Source of the DNA: JANQRZ01 sp965214485
GTDB taxonomy: Bacteria; Bacteroidota; Rhodothermia; Rhodothermales; JANQRZ01
Direction of reading: 5' to 3'
Length of the DNA stretch: 64,000 nt
Assembly: GCA_965214485.1 (NCBI GenBank)
Contig: CBDCBW010000015.1
Location: forward strand, 444,735-508,734
Under the pieces are notes generated by a model. It made no database searches and was not told where the DNA came from. It was given only the letters and a program-made list of their open reading frames with translations. Position numbers and translations under genes: made by a program. Of this stretch, positions 44,977 to 53,337 are shown in pieces. Position 1 is the first letter of the stretch, and every line of letters starts with the position of its first letter.

Positions 44977-46533
44977 TCAATGGTCTCGGTGCTGCTCTTT
45001 TTCGTGCTCGCGGTGCTCGCCCCGGTGGTGCGGCATCCCGCCGTGCCCGCCGGCGTGCCAGTGCTCCAGGCCCGAGGGGTAGCGCCCGAGCGGGACGACG
45101 CCCACCACCTCGCCCGTCTGCGCGTCCAGCACGGCGACGTTGCCGAAGGCGTCGGCAGGAAGCGGGGCGCGGGTGCCGTCGCCGTCGGGGTCGTCGTCGA
45201 GGAAGCGGTAGGGCGGGGCCCAGGTGCCCTGCAGGTTCGAGTTCGAGACGAAGAACACGCCGCCGACGGTCGGGGCGGGGGAGTGGGGCATGGCGAGGGG
45301 GCCGCCCTCGGCCGGGCCCTCCGCCGTCAGCCGCACCGCCTTGCCGGGCACGTCGATGAGGGTGGCGCTGTTGCCGGCCCGGTTGGGGACGAGGAGCGTG
45401 CGCCCGTCGCTGTCGAGGTGGCCGCGCCAGGCGCGGGCCCCGGTCGGCACCGCCCCGTCGGGGGTGAGCGTCCCGTCGTCTTCGAGCCGGAAGAAGAGCA
45501 CCTCGCTCGTGCCCTCGCTGTTCGAGGTGAGCGTGGCCGTCCGGCCGTCGGGGAGGAGGCTGAAGTGGACGAGCTCGCGGTTCGCCGCGCCGAGCGGGGT
45601 GCGGCCGGCGAGGTCGCCCGTGCGCGTGTCGATCACGAGGGCGGCCCGGCCGGTGAGCGGGGCGGTGAGGAGAAAGCGCCCGTCCGGCGTGAGCGCGAGC
45701 GCGTGGGGGACGTCGTAGCCCGGCAGGGGAAGCTCCTCGCCGAGCGCGAGGGTGCGGGTGTCGAACGCGCCGAGGCCGTAGGTCCCCCCGCTCGACAGCG
45801 TCGAGCGCCCGACGTAGAGCCGGTGCGCGGCGGGGTCGAGCGCCATCATCCCCGGCGTCGCGAAGCCGCGGGGCTCCGAGTGGGCGAGGAGGTAGGCCGG
45901 GTCCGACGGGTCGAGCGCCAGGTCCATCGACAGTTTGGCGACGACGCCCGCGCTGATCAGCGAGGCGTACCACGCGCTCCCGTCCGGCTCGAAGACGACG
46001 TGGTGCGGGCCGTAGGGCGCGCTCGGCAGCCCGAGGTCGTCGAGGTAGACGCGGCGGATCACGCGGCGGCGCGCGGGGTCGATCAGCGCGACGTGATTCT
46101 CGCCCTGCACGCACGCGAAGAGGAGGGTTTCGGCGTCGGCATAGGGCACGGTGCCGTCGTCATCGCGGGCTCCGGCGTCGATCCAGCGCTTGAGGTAGCG
46201 GAGCTCGTCGGCCCGCAGCGCGCGGAGGTTCGGGTACGGGACCGCCGTGGTGTCGGCGAGGTCCTCGACGAACCGAACGGCATAGCTCCCCTCGGGGTCG
46301 AACGGAACGATCATCGCGCCGGCGTCGCTCGCAAAGAGGGCGTCCCACGCGTACGCGCCGGCGTCGCCGAGGCCGAAGACGTCGCGCTCGGCCAGGAGCG
46401 GCTGCACGTAGGCCGCGTAGCCCAAGTCCTCGATCCGGTCGTAGTCGAGGGAGTCCGGCGCGGGGACGGCGGGCCGCGCCGAGGCGGTCGCGGCGAGGAA
46501 GGCGGTGAGCAGGAGCACTCGGGAGGCAGGCAT
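44977..46533 (-). CDS. Secreted propeller protein with a heme-less cytochrome-like N-terminus
   Basis: 518 residues with a signal peptide (MPASRVLLLTAFLAATASA). Residues about 35-125 follow the planctomycete-type cytochrome c (PSCyt1) pattern (YVQPLLAERDVFG.. LRADELRYLKRWIDAGARDD), but the CxxCH heme site is absent; only one Cys occurs in the protein (LLFACVQ). A YVTN-like seven-blade propeller follows (HVALIDPARRRVIRRVYLDD, YVGRSTLSSG, LALTPDGRFLLTAP, FSLLPDGRTATLTS, FGNVAVLDAQTGEVVG). The C-terminal tail is very His-rich (HAGGHGGMPHHRGEHREHEK) and may bind metal. It could be a surface or periplasmic binding protein; redox activity is unlikely without heme. Confidence 0.78.
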   Translation of the reverse strand: MPASRVLLLTAFLAATASARPAVPAPDSLDYDRIEDLGYAAYVQPLLAERDVFGLGDAGAYAWDALFASDAGAMIVPFDPEGSYAVRFVEDLADTTAVPYPNLRALRADELRYLKRWIDAGARDDDGTVPYADAETLLFACVQGENHVALIDPARRRVIRRVYLDDLGLPSAPYGPHHVVFEPDGSAWYASLISAGVVAKLSMDLALDPSDPAYLLAHSEPRGFATPGMMALDPAAHRLYVGRSTLSSGGTYGLGAFDTRTLALGEELPLPGYDVPHALALTPDGRFLLTAPLTGRAALVIDTRTGDLAGRTPLGAANRELVHFSLLPDGRTATLTSNSEGTSEVLFFRLEDDGTLTPDGAVPTGARAWRGHLDSDGRTLLVPNRAGNSATLIDVPGKAVRLTAEGPAEGGPLAMPHSPAPTVGGVFFVSNSNLQGTWAPPYRFLDDDPDGDGTRAPLPADAFGNVAVLDAQTGEVVGVVPLGRYPSGLEHWHAGGHGGMPHHRGEHREHEKEQHRDH

Positions 46534-46699
46534 GGAGCGTAGGGGGCGGCGGAGGGTGGGGGGACGGCGAAACTACGGCGTGCGAGGCGCGGCAGCCGAG
46601 GCAGGCCGGTGAAGGGGATTCAACGGAGACGGAGGCAGGGTCCGTATGCCGGGTCCTCCGGCGGGTGGAGCGCGCCGAACAACTACGAGGTGCCCGCTC

Positions 46700-48100
46700 T
46701 CACGCGCCGTCGTGCGGGAGCGAGCCGCGGTGGGAGCGCAGGTAGGCGTAGGGCGTGGCGTGGAGGAAGTTCGAGACCCGCCCGGTGTAGACGTCGGCGT
46801 AGCGCTCGACCTGGCGCGCGAGGTGGCTCTTGTCGTTGCCGGTGCGCATCATCAGGCCCCAGCGCGGGTTGTGGAGCCGCGCCGAGGCCTGGGCGAGCGG
46901 CGCGATCTCGGCGTCGAGCGCGAGCAGCTTCGCCCGGTGCGCCGCCATGTCGGCCTCGATCTCGGCCGGCGGACGGGCGGGGTCGGGGCCGTAGTCGCTC
47001 TTCGAGCGCTGGAGCGCGAGGCGGTAGGCCGAGTACTCGCCCTCCATCGCCACCTTCTCGGCCATCATGTCGGTGAGACGGTGCTGGACGTCCCGGAAGC
47101 CCGCGATGGCTTCGAGCTCGTCCTCGAGCTCGCGCAGGATGAGGGCCGTCCGCCAGCGGAGGACGCTCTTCGAGACGTTGACGTCGGTGAAGAGGTGGTC
47201 GCCGACGTAGAGGATGTCCTCGCCCCTGAGGCCGAGGCTGGCCTCGACGAGGCTCGCGTTCGCGCCGACGTAGACGTGCCCGGCCCGGAGCGGCCCGACG
47301 TGCTCGCGCAGCAGCCCGTCGTCGCTGACCACCTCGAAGGTCGGCATCCGGGCGGTGAAGAACGCGGGCTTGCGCGCCCCGACGATGGCGACGTCGAACA
47401 GGTCGCGCCACGTCATGTCGCCCGGCAGGAACGGGTCGAAGGCGAAGGCGAGCATCGGCGCGGCGTAGGCCCACTCGGAGTTGGTGATGAGCAGCACCTT
47501 CTTGCCGGCCTCGCGCTGGTCGAGCAGGGTGAGGGGCACCTCGGCGTCGAGCGCGACGAAGCGCGCCGGGTCCTCGATGATCTCGCCCTTGAGCCGGCCC
47601 TCCATGTGGGCCTCGTCGAGCGCGCCGCGGACGAGCGCGTAGAGGTCGGCGTAGCTCAGCTTCGCCTCGATCACGTCCGCGTCGAGGCGGTCGACGAGCT
47701 GCATGTACATGCTCGCCTCGCTCAGCGAGAAGAGCGTGTTCATGAACAGCCACCGCGGCTCGTCGAGGTCGACGAGCGTCCGGGTGTAGGCCTCGCGCAG
47801 CTTCGACCGATCGAGCGGCTCGGTGCCGTGGAAGGCCCGCTTGATGTAGCCGAAGCGGTTGGCCTTGACGACGTTGCCGAGCGCCTTGTCGATGATCAGC
47901 CCGCGCATCACCAGGTCCGGCTCGAAGGTCAGGTCCTCGACCGGCCAGCCGCGCCCAAGCAGCCGCTCCTTGATGTAGCTGTAGGCCCGCTCCTCCCACG
48001 CGCGCTCGTGGTAGTGGATGAGCGTGTAGTCCATGTCGTACCCGACGGCCTTGATGCCGCGCAGGTTGAGCGTGCGGTTGGTGTAGATGCCACGGACCAT
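46700..48100 (-). CDS. HAD-superfamily 5'-nucleotidase (NT5C2-like)
   Basis: 466 residues. It starts VRGIYTNRTLNLRGIKAVGYDMDYTLIHYH, with the HAD nucleophile motif DMDYT. Motif II is VLLITNSEWAYA, and motif III/IV lies in GEDILYVGDHLFTDVNVSK with its acidic pair. The central helical cap (about 60-190) and length match the HAD-IG purine 5'-nucleotidase family, which dephosphorylates IMP/GMP. The C-terminal region (about 330-440) contains a coiled helical segment. It stands alone. Confidence 0.9.
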   Translation of the reverse strand: MVRGIYTNRTLNLRGIKAVGYDMDYTLIHYHERAWEERAYSYIKERLLGRGWPVEDLTFEPDLVMRGLIIDKALGNVVKANRFGYIKRAFHGTEPLDRSKLREAYTRTLVDLDEPRWLFMNTLFSLSEASMYMQLVDRLDADVIEAKLSYADLYALVRGALDEAHMEGRLKGEIIEDPARFVALDAEVPLTLLDQREAGKKVLLITNSEWAYAAPMLAFAFDPFLPGDMTWRDLFDVAIVGARKPAFFTARMPTFEVVSDDGLLREHVGPLRAGHVYVGANASLVEASLGLRGEDILYVGDHLFTDVNVSKSVLRWRTALILRELEDELEAIAGFRDVQHRLTDMMAEKVAMEGEYSAYRLALQRSKSDYGPDPARPPAEIEADMAAHRAKLLALDAEIAPLAQASARLHNPRWGLMMRTGNDKSHLARQVERYADVYTGRVSNFLHATPYAYLRSHRGSLPHDGA

Positions 48101-48306
48101 GAGCGGAGCGTAGAGTTACGAGTGTCGAGTGCCGAACGGGTGCCGATGCCCCGACGACGTGCCGCAGGAGCGATCCCTTGTGGTCGCCCGCGTCGGGAAT
48201 GCCACCGCGTGGATGTGGGCGCAATATCCGCCCCGGCGCGATGGGGTGCCAACCGCGCACACCGTGTTCACGCGGCAATAGATCAGCGGTCGAGTTGTCG
48301 TAAGCC

Positions 48307-48426
48307 GGACCCCCCGTCGCACTCGGGTCGCTGCGCTCCGTCCTCGCGCGACTGTCCCCCTCGGCGAGGGGGACCGCTTGGGCCGCGCCTGAGCGCCAGC
48401 GATGCGCGGTCCGAGCGGGGGGTCTG
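48307..48426. repeat. Dispersed repeat with GGACCCCCCG terminal inverted repeats
   Basis: Left GGACCCCCCG..CTCGG and right CCGAGCGGGGGGTC are inverted. The interior has CTGTCCCCCTCGGCGAGGGGGAC. The same GGACCCCCCGC..CTGTCCCCCTC..GAGGGGGAC order occurs at 53404-53475 within the broken nitrilase gene. The rest of the gene-free stretch 48101-48306 shows a degenerate palindrome near 48165 only. Confidence 0.7.
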
Positions 48427-48457
48427 AACAGCTTACAGAAACTCGGTCTCAGCGCTA

Positions 48458-48617
48458 GTGCTGCGACACGAGCAGAATGACGGGTAGATCGGCGTGTTCG
48501 GGTGCTGCGAGTCAAGGCGACCGAGGAGCTAGATGCACCGCATCGGGCGACGAGGTCAACGCCGACGCGCGGCGCACGGGCTGCCGAGAGCCTGTCAGAA
48601 TCGAGTTGTCGTAGCAC
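48458..48617. mobile_element. 160-bp TA-flanked MITE, family 3, adjoining the IS630 element
   Basis: Tips GTGCTGCGACACGAG and, inverted, GTGCTACGACAACTCG, flanked by TA at 48456-48457 and 48618-48619. The left end shares GTGCTG and TGACGGGTAGA with the left end of the IS630 element that begins after the same TA, suggesting it is a non-autonomous relative. Confidence 0.8.
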
Positions 48618-48619
48618 TA

Positions 48620-49854
48620 GTGCTGTGTCAAGGGGTCGCTGACGGGTAGAGTCGCGCGAGCTTCACCCGGGCGTCTCCTGTCGTCATCTGCCACGCGACG
48701 GTCCCGCCCTCGGCATTCCGCCGCGCCGCCCATGCTTCGGCCTCTGACCGCAGTCGCTGCAGGGTCCCGATTCGACGCCGACCCAAGCACTGCTTCACGA
48801 ACACCGACAACTCGACCTCGACCGCATTGAGCCACGACCCATGCACCGGCGTGTGAACGAACTCCACCTTCGCTGCCAGCCGGCGGGCCTCGGTGGGCCC
48901 GAACGCTTTGTAGAATGAAGCGGCCGCGTGCGTGTTGAGTCGGTCGCAGACCAGGCGCACCGTCTCGGCCTCGGGGTAGACCTCATCGCAGAGTTGGCGA
49001 ACCACCCCGGCGAAGTCCACGCGCCGACGCTGCGGAAGCACCCACACCTGCCGCCACGCCCGTAGTGGCTCGAAGGCGGCCAGCGCGCAACACGTCCCGC
49101 CGCGTGTATACTCGTGGTCCTGTCTCGCTTCTGCACCCGGTCGCGCAGGCAGCGGAGCGCGTACCTCGGAGCGGAGCACGCATGGGCGCTCGTCGAAGCA
49201 GACGACGGGCCGAGCGGGATCGTAGGGCTCGGCGTAGAGCGCGAGCACCGCCTCCATGTCGGCTACGAAGGCCGCGCTCTGTCCCGGCGGGATCACCCAA
49301 CTCCTCTGACGGTGGGGCCGGAGCGCGTTTTTTTGAGCGTCTGCCGGACGGTCTGATAGCTCACCGGCTCCGAGACACCGAGGGCGACAAACTCATCTGC
49401 GAGTAGCCGGAGGCTCCACTCGGCCCGGCCCTCGGGAGGCTCGGAGCACGCCAGCGCGATCAGATGAGCCTCAGCGGCACCGTCGATCTTCGGAGGCCGT
49501 CCAGGCGTCTGGCGTCGGGGGCGGAGCGCCTCGTCGAGCCCCTCGGCGCAGAACTGCTTGCGAAGGCGGGCGACGGTGCGCGGGCTCACCCCGAGCGCGT
49601 CGGCGGCCTTCTCGTCGGACCAAGCCATACCGTCGTCGGCCTCATCGACGAGGAGAAGGGCGCGGGCGTAAGAGACCGTCCTAGCGTGCGCGGTGCCTAT
49701 GCGGGTGAGGCGGTCGAGGTGGTGGCGCTGGTCGTCGGCGAGTCGAACGGAATGCTTGGTCGGCATAGCACGGAATGCTTGGTCGGCATAGCAGTGCAGG
49801 GTGGGTGGTCCCGAATCTACGCATCGGCCTGACAACTACAGCGTGACACAGCAC
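48620..49854. mobile_element. IS630-family insertion sequence, 1235 bp
   Basis: Terminal inverted repeats GTGCTGTGTCA, flanked by TA at 48618-48619 and 49855-49856, the target duplication of the IS630/Tc1-mariner group. It encodes one frameshifted transposase with an intact DDE set. It is directly joined on the left to a family-3 MITE and on the right to a family-1 MITE, sharing the TA each time. Confidence 0.92.
48628..49766 (-). CDS. IS630-family transposase, two overlapping frames joined by -1 frameshift
   Basis: Frame A starts at ATG 49766 (MPTKHSVRLADDQRHHLDRL), contains two helix-turn-helix units (about 45-110) and stops at 49293. Frame B runs to the stop at 48628 and carries the catalytic Asp of PVVCFDERP, Asp of VRLVCDRLNTHAA and Glu of HGSWLNAVEVE. 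The frames are joined at A7 on the coding strand (49328-49334), where a -1 shift continues KNALRPHRQRSWVIPPGQ, matching the family linker. That looks like programmed frameshifting rather than decay. A 23-bp direct duplication (49748-49770 and 49771-49793) covers the start codon. Confidence 0.88.
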
Positions 49855-49856
49855 TA

Positions 49857-50036
49857 GGCTCTGTCACGCAAGTCGGTCCGTCGGCGAGCGAGAGACCCCG
49901 GAGGGACCCGGCCCCCTGGAGGGACCCGGCCAGGCATCCGACAAGCCGGATGCCGTAGCATCGGGCGAGGAGGACAACGCCGCAGGGCCCTTCAGGGGCC
50001 TTGCCGAGCCAGGACCCGGATTAACGTGGCAGGGCC
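49857..50036. mobile_element. 180-bp TA-flanked MITE, family 1, adjoining the IS630 element
   Basis: Same tips as the 28782 copy (GGCTCTGTCACG and the diverged inverted GGCCCTGCCACG), flanked by TA at 49855-49856 and 50037-50038. It is 18 bp longer because of an internal duplication of the GGAGGGACCCGGCC segment. Confidence 0.88.
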
Positions 50037-50111
50037 TAACACAGGCGGCAATAAGACGGGCGAGGCGACAGCGCGGTTCGTAATCTCCACCCGTCTTCTG
50101 CCCCCTGGCCC

Positions 50112-51524
50112 ATGCCCGACCCGACCTGGATCTCGCTGCTGCCCCCGCTGCTCGCCATCGTGCTGGCGATCGGGACGCGGCAGGTCTACCTCTCGCTCGC
50201 CGCCGGGGTCTGGCTCGGGTGGACGGTGCTGAGCGGCTGGAACCCGGTCGCCGGGCTCGGGGCGAGCGTCGAGGCGCTCGTCGGCGTCGTCGGCGACGCC
50301 GGGAACGCGCGCGTGCTGGGGTTCACGCTCGTGATCGGGGCGCTGATCGCCACCGTCGAGGCGGCGGGCGGGGTGCGGGGGTTCGTGGGCTGGATCGAGC
50401 GGCGCGGCCTGGTGACCGGCCCGCGCGGGGCACGCGTCCTCGCGTTCCTGGTCGGGGTCGTGATCTTCATCGAGTCCAACATCACGGTCCTCGTCGCCGG
50501 GGCCGTCGCGCGGCCGCTCTTCGACCGGCACCGCCACAGCCGCGAGATGCTGGCCTACCTGATCGACTCGACGAGCGCGGCGGTCTGCGTGCTGATCCCG
50601 CTGAACGCGTGGGGGGCCTACGTCCTCGTGCTCCTGGCCGAGCAGGGCGTGGCCGACCCGCTCCGGCTGTTTGTCGCCTCGATCCCGCTGAACCTCTACG
50701 CGCTCGCGGCGGTCGCCCTCGCCGCGTTCGTGGCCGCCACCGGCTGGGCCGTCGGCCCGATGGCCCGCGCCGAGCGCCGCGCCGAAACCGGCGAGCTGTT
50801 CGACTCCGACGCCGCGCCCCTCCTCGACGAGTCCGCGCTCGTCCCGGAGCCGACGACCCGGGTCCCGCCGCGCGCCGCGAACATGCTGCTCCCGCTCGGG
50901 GTGATGGTCGCTGCGATGCCGCTCGGCCTGTGGCTCACCGGCGGCGGCGACCTCCTCGCCGGGAGTGGCTCGACGAGCGTGCTGTGGGCCGTGCTTGCCG
51001 GGCTGGCGACGGCGTGGCTCCTGATGCTGGCGCAGCGCGGGCTGACCGTGGACGCGCTCACGAAGACCGGGCTGCGCGGGGCCGGGGGGATGCTCGGCAT
51101 GGCGCTCGTCCTCCTGCTCGCCCTCGCGCTCGGCGGGGTCGCGCGCGAGCTGGGAACCGGGGCGTTCGTCGCCGGGGCCGTGGCGGGCGTCCTCCCGCCG
51201 CCGGTGCTCCTGCCGCTCGTCTTCCTGACCGGCGCGTTCATCGCCTTCTCGACCGGGACGAGCTGGGGTACGTTCGCGATTATGATCCCGATTGCGGTGC
51301 CGGCCGCCGCCGCACTCGGGCTGCCGGCCGCGCCGTTCCTGGCCGCCGCGCTCTCCGGCGGCATCTTCGGCGACCACGCGAGTCCGATCTCCGACACGAC
51401 GATCGTGTCGAGCCTCGCCGCGGCGACGGACCACATCGCCCACGTCAGGACGCAGCTTCCCTACGCCGCCCTCGCGGCGAGCGTCGCGGCCCTCGGGTTC
51501 GCCGCCGTCGGTGCGGCGCTGTGA
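50112..51524 (+). CDS. NhaC-family Na+/H+ antiporter
   Basis: 470 residues, about eleven hydrophobic helices. It begins WISLLPPLLAIVLAIGTRQV, typical of NhaC. GVVIFIESNITVLVAGAVARPL, LIDSTSAAVCVLIPLNAWGA, AFIAFSTGTSWGTFAIMIPI and GGIFGDHASPISDTTIVSSL are the family's half-membrane motifs, the last with the conserved Asp/His. It exchanges cytoplasmic sodium for protons, or related organic cations such as malate-lactate in MleN. The C-terminal end (VAALGFAAVGAAL) recurs in degraded form downstream, at 52228 and 52698. Confidence 0.9.
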   Translation: MPDPTWISLLPPLLAIVLAIGTRQVYLSLAAGVWLGWTVLSGWNPVAGLGASVEALVGVVGDAGNARVLGFTLVIGALIATVEAAGGVRGFVGWIERRGLVTGPRGARVLAFLVGVVIFIESNITVLVAGAVARPLFDRHRHSREMLAYLIDSTSAAVCVLIPLNAWGAYVLVLLAEQGVADPLRLFVASIPLNLYALAAVALAAFVAATGWAVGPMARAERRAETGELFDSDAAPLLDESALVPEPTTRVPPRAANMLLPLGVMVAAMPLGLWLTGGGDLLAGSGSTSVLWAVLAGLATAWLLMLAQRGLTVDALTKTGLRGAGGMLGMALVLLLALALGGVARELGTGAFVAGAVAGVLPPPVLLPLVFLTGAFIAFSTGTSWGTFAIMIPIAVPAAAALGLPAAPFLAAALSGGIFGDHASPISDTTIVSSLAAATDHIAHVRTQLPYAALAASVAALGFAAVGAAL

Positions 51525-51539
51525 GGGGAGGTGGGCGGT

Positions 51540-51842
51540 TCACGCCACGACGGGTTCGATGGCGGCGAGCGCCGCGGCTTCCTCCTCTTGCACCCGGTAG
51601 AGGTCGAGGGCTTGCTGGAGGTTCAGCCACAGTGCGGGCGTGGTGTTGAAGTAGCGCCCGAGCCGGAGCGCCGTGGGCACCGAGACCGCCCGGACCCCCC
51701 GCACGACCTCGTTGAGGCGCTGGTACGGTACGCCGATGGCGCGGGCAACCTCGGCCTGCGTCAGCCCCATCGGCTCGATGAACTCGTGGAGAAGGACGTC
51801 GCCGGGCGACGTAGGGGAGCGGTGTGTCGGGATGCGAGCCAT
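51540..51842 (-). CDS. higA: HigA-family antitoxin
   Basis: 100 residues. PTSPGDVLLHEFIEPMGLTQAEVARAIGV is the HigA/VapI Xre-type helix-turn-helix start, followed by RLNEVVRGVRAVSVPTALRLGRYFNTTPALWLNLQ. It neutralises the toxin encoded 15 bp upstream and autoregulates the operon. Toxin-first gene order is the norm for higBA. Convergent with the antiporter gene, 15 bp apart. Confidence 0.93.
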   Translation of the reverse strand: MARIPTHRSPTSPGDVLLHEFIEPMGLTQAEVARAIGVPYQRLNEVVRGVRAVSVPTALRLGRYFNTTPALWLNLQQALDLYRVQEEEAAALAAIEPVVA

Positions 51843-51857
51843 CGGTACGAACGAGAT

Positions 51858-52151
51858 TTAGTGGTAGTCGGTCACTTCGACCCGCTCCGGGCCGGCAGGC
51901 GTCCACGCGAAGCAGATGCGGTACTGGTCGTTGATACGGATCGAGTGCTGCCCCCGGCGGTCGCCACGGAGGGCTTCGAGCCTGTTTCCTGGCGGCGAGC
52001 GGAGGTCGCCGAGGTCGGCGGCGGCGTTGAGGAAGTCGAGCTTGCGGCGGGCTATCGGCCAGAGTCGCTGCGAGAGCCGCTTGCGAGCCCGCTTCGTGGA
52101 CGCGCCGTTGAAGAGGTCTTCAGTGGCTTCGTCGTGGAAGCTGTGGATCAT
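51858..52151 (-). CDS. higB: HigB-family toxin (RelE/ParE fold)
   Basis: 97 residues. IHSFHDEATEDLFNGASTKRARKRL is the HigB start, LDFLNAAADLGDLRSPPGNRLEALRGDRRGQHSIRINDQYRICFAW the catalytic sheet, with Arg and Tyr/His positions usual for ribosome-dependent mRNA cleavage. It precedes higA on the same strand. Complete and presumably functional. Confidence 0.93.
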   Translation of the reverse strand: MIHSFHDEATEDLFNGASTKRARKRLSQRLWPIARRKLDFLNAAADLGDLRSPPGNRLEALRGDRRGQHSIRINDQYRICFAWTPAGPERVEVTDYH

Positions 52152-52227
52152 CGGGGGTGGGGCACACGGGAGATGCCCATAGCACGCAGCGCGTGCTATG
52201 GGGTTTTGGCCGTCGTGCTAGCAGTGC

Positions 52228-52275
52228 GTTTTCGCCGCTACCGTTGCCGTTGTCGGCTTCGCGCTCATCGGAGTA
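52228..52275 (+). pseudogene. Remnant resembling the 3' end of the NhaC gene
   Basis: Reads VFAATVAVVGFALIGV, similar to the antiporter C-terminus VAALGFAAVGAAL; not part of any gene. It lies between the higBA promoter side and the PD-(D/E)XK gene. Confidence 0.35.
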
Positions 52276-52343
52276 GCCCGGCGGGCCGAAAGGCGCGGAC
52301 GGGCCGCGTGTCTTTTTGCCTCTTCTCTCCCACCCGCTCGCCC

Positions 52344-52694
52344 ATGCCCACGCTCGACTGGATCGGCGGGATGAATGGGGAGGAGGAGGCGTGCGCGAAA
52401 ATCATCGATGACCACGCTGCCGTCGTGCAGTGGGTCCGCAACGAGGAACGCCGCCCGTACCACTCGTTCTGGCTCCAGACCTCGACGGACAGGTTCTACC
52501 CCGACTTCGTCTGCCAACTCCGCGACGACCGAGTGCTCGCCGTCGAGTACAAGGGAGCCGATCGGTGGAGCAACGACGACTCGAAAGAGAAGCGCGCCGT
52601 CGGAGCGTTCTGGGAGGCGAAGTCGAGCGGAGCCTGCCTGTTCGTCATGCCGGAAGGAACCGGTTGGGATGCACTCGAAGCAAAGCTGGCTTGA
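52344..52694 (+). CDS. Orphan PD-(D/E)XK nuclease-like domain protein
   Basis: 116 residues from ATG 52344 (MPTLDWIGGMNGEEEACAKI). The segment FYPDFVCQLRDDRVLAVEYKG shows the Asp...Glu-x-Lys arrangement of PD-(D/E)XK nucleases. The whole resembles the C-terminal nuclease tail seen in type III restriction Res subunits and related DEAD/DEAH helicases, here without any helicase. It may be a remnant or a stand-alone nuclease. It is next to HigBA and flanked on both sides by short relics of the antiporter gene end, which suggests acquisition. Confidence 0.7.
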   Translation: MPTLDWIGGMNGEEEACAKIIDDHAAVVQWVRNEERRPYHSFWLQTSTDRFYPDFVCQLRDDRVLAVEYKGADRWSNDDSKEKRAVGAFWEAKSSGACLFVMPEGTGWDALEAKLA

Positions 52695-52697
52695 CGC

Positions 52698-52745
52698 ATC
52701 TTCGTTTCCGTCGTCGGCTTCGCGCTCGTCGGCGCGGCGCTGTAG
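52698..52745 (+). pseudogene. Second remnant resembling the 3' end of the NhaC gene
   Basis: Reads IFVSVVGFALVGAAL and a TAG stop, followed by GGGCGACG. It is about 70% identical at DNA level to the true antiporter gene end by eye. The remainder of the gap to 52930 shows no gene. Confidence 0.4.
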
Positions 52746-52930
52746 GGCGACGGGCGTCTGCCTTCTCGCACCGCCCGGCCTTGATTCCCTGCGGCCCCTT
52801 CGCGCCGCGCATGCTCTCGGGCGAGGAGAGTGGACGGCTCCTGACCGCGCGCTGAGCCGCCGGCGGTGCCCGCGCTTGCCGTTGCGGGCTGGGATGCCTA
52901 TCGTTAGCGGACCACCCGACGCGCCGCGCC

Positions 52931-53302
52931 ATGCCTGACCCGCTCTCCGAGGACGTCCTCATCGACCTGACGCTGCTCGCCCTCGTCATCGCCCACGGGG
53001 CCGACGCCGACCTCGACCCGCGCGAGGTCGATACGCTCGCGGAGCACCTGCACCGCCTCGCGCCGCGCCTCAGCGGCGACGAGGTCATCCGGATCGTCAA
53101 GCGCGGCGCGCAGGCCTACCTCGACACCCGCGTCGAGGGTGCCGAGACGGTCGTCTACCGGCTCGCGGGCGCGCTCGACGCGGACGGGCGGGCCCAGGCC
53201 TATGCCGCGCTCGAAGCCGTGGCCGAAGCCGACGAGGTGATGCACACGATGGAGTCCACGCTGCTCCGGCACGTCGCCGCTGCGTGGCGGCTGGACGTCT
53301 AG
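52931..53302 (+). CDS. TerB-like tellurite-resistance domain protein
   Basis: 123 residues, all helical. LIDLTLLALVIAHGADADLDPREVDTLAEHL near the N-terminus and YAALEAVAEADEVMHTMESTLLRHVAAAW near the end give the paired acidic helices of the TerB fold (metal-coordinating Asp/Glu). Stand-alone TerB domains occur in membrane-stress and metal-sensing contexts; no other ter gene is nearby. It lies directly upstream of the broken nitrilase-family gene. Confidence 0.75.
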   Translation: MPDPLSEDVLIDLTLLALVIAHGADADLDPREVDTLAEHLHRLAPRLSGDEVIRIVKRGAQAYLDTRVEGAETVVYRLAGALDADGRAQAYAALEAVAEADEVMHTMESTLLRHVAAAWRLDV

Positions 53303-53337
53303 GACCGGGAGCGCGGCAGAGCGGCAGCGGGGAAGTG

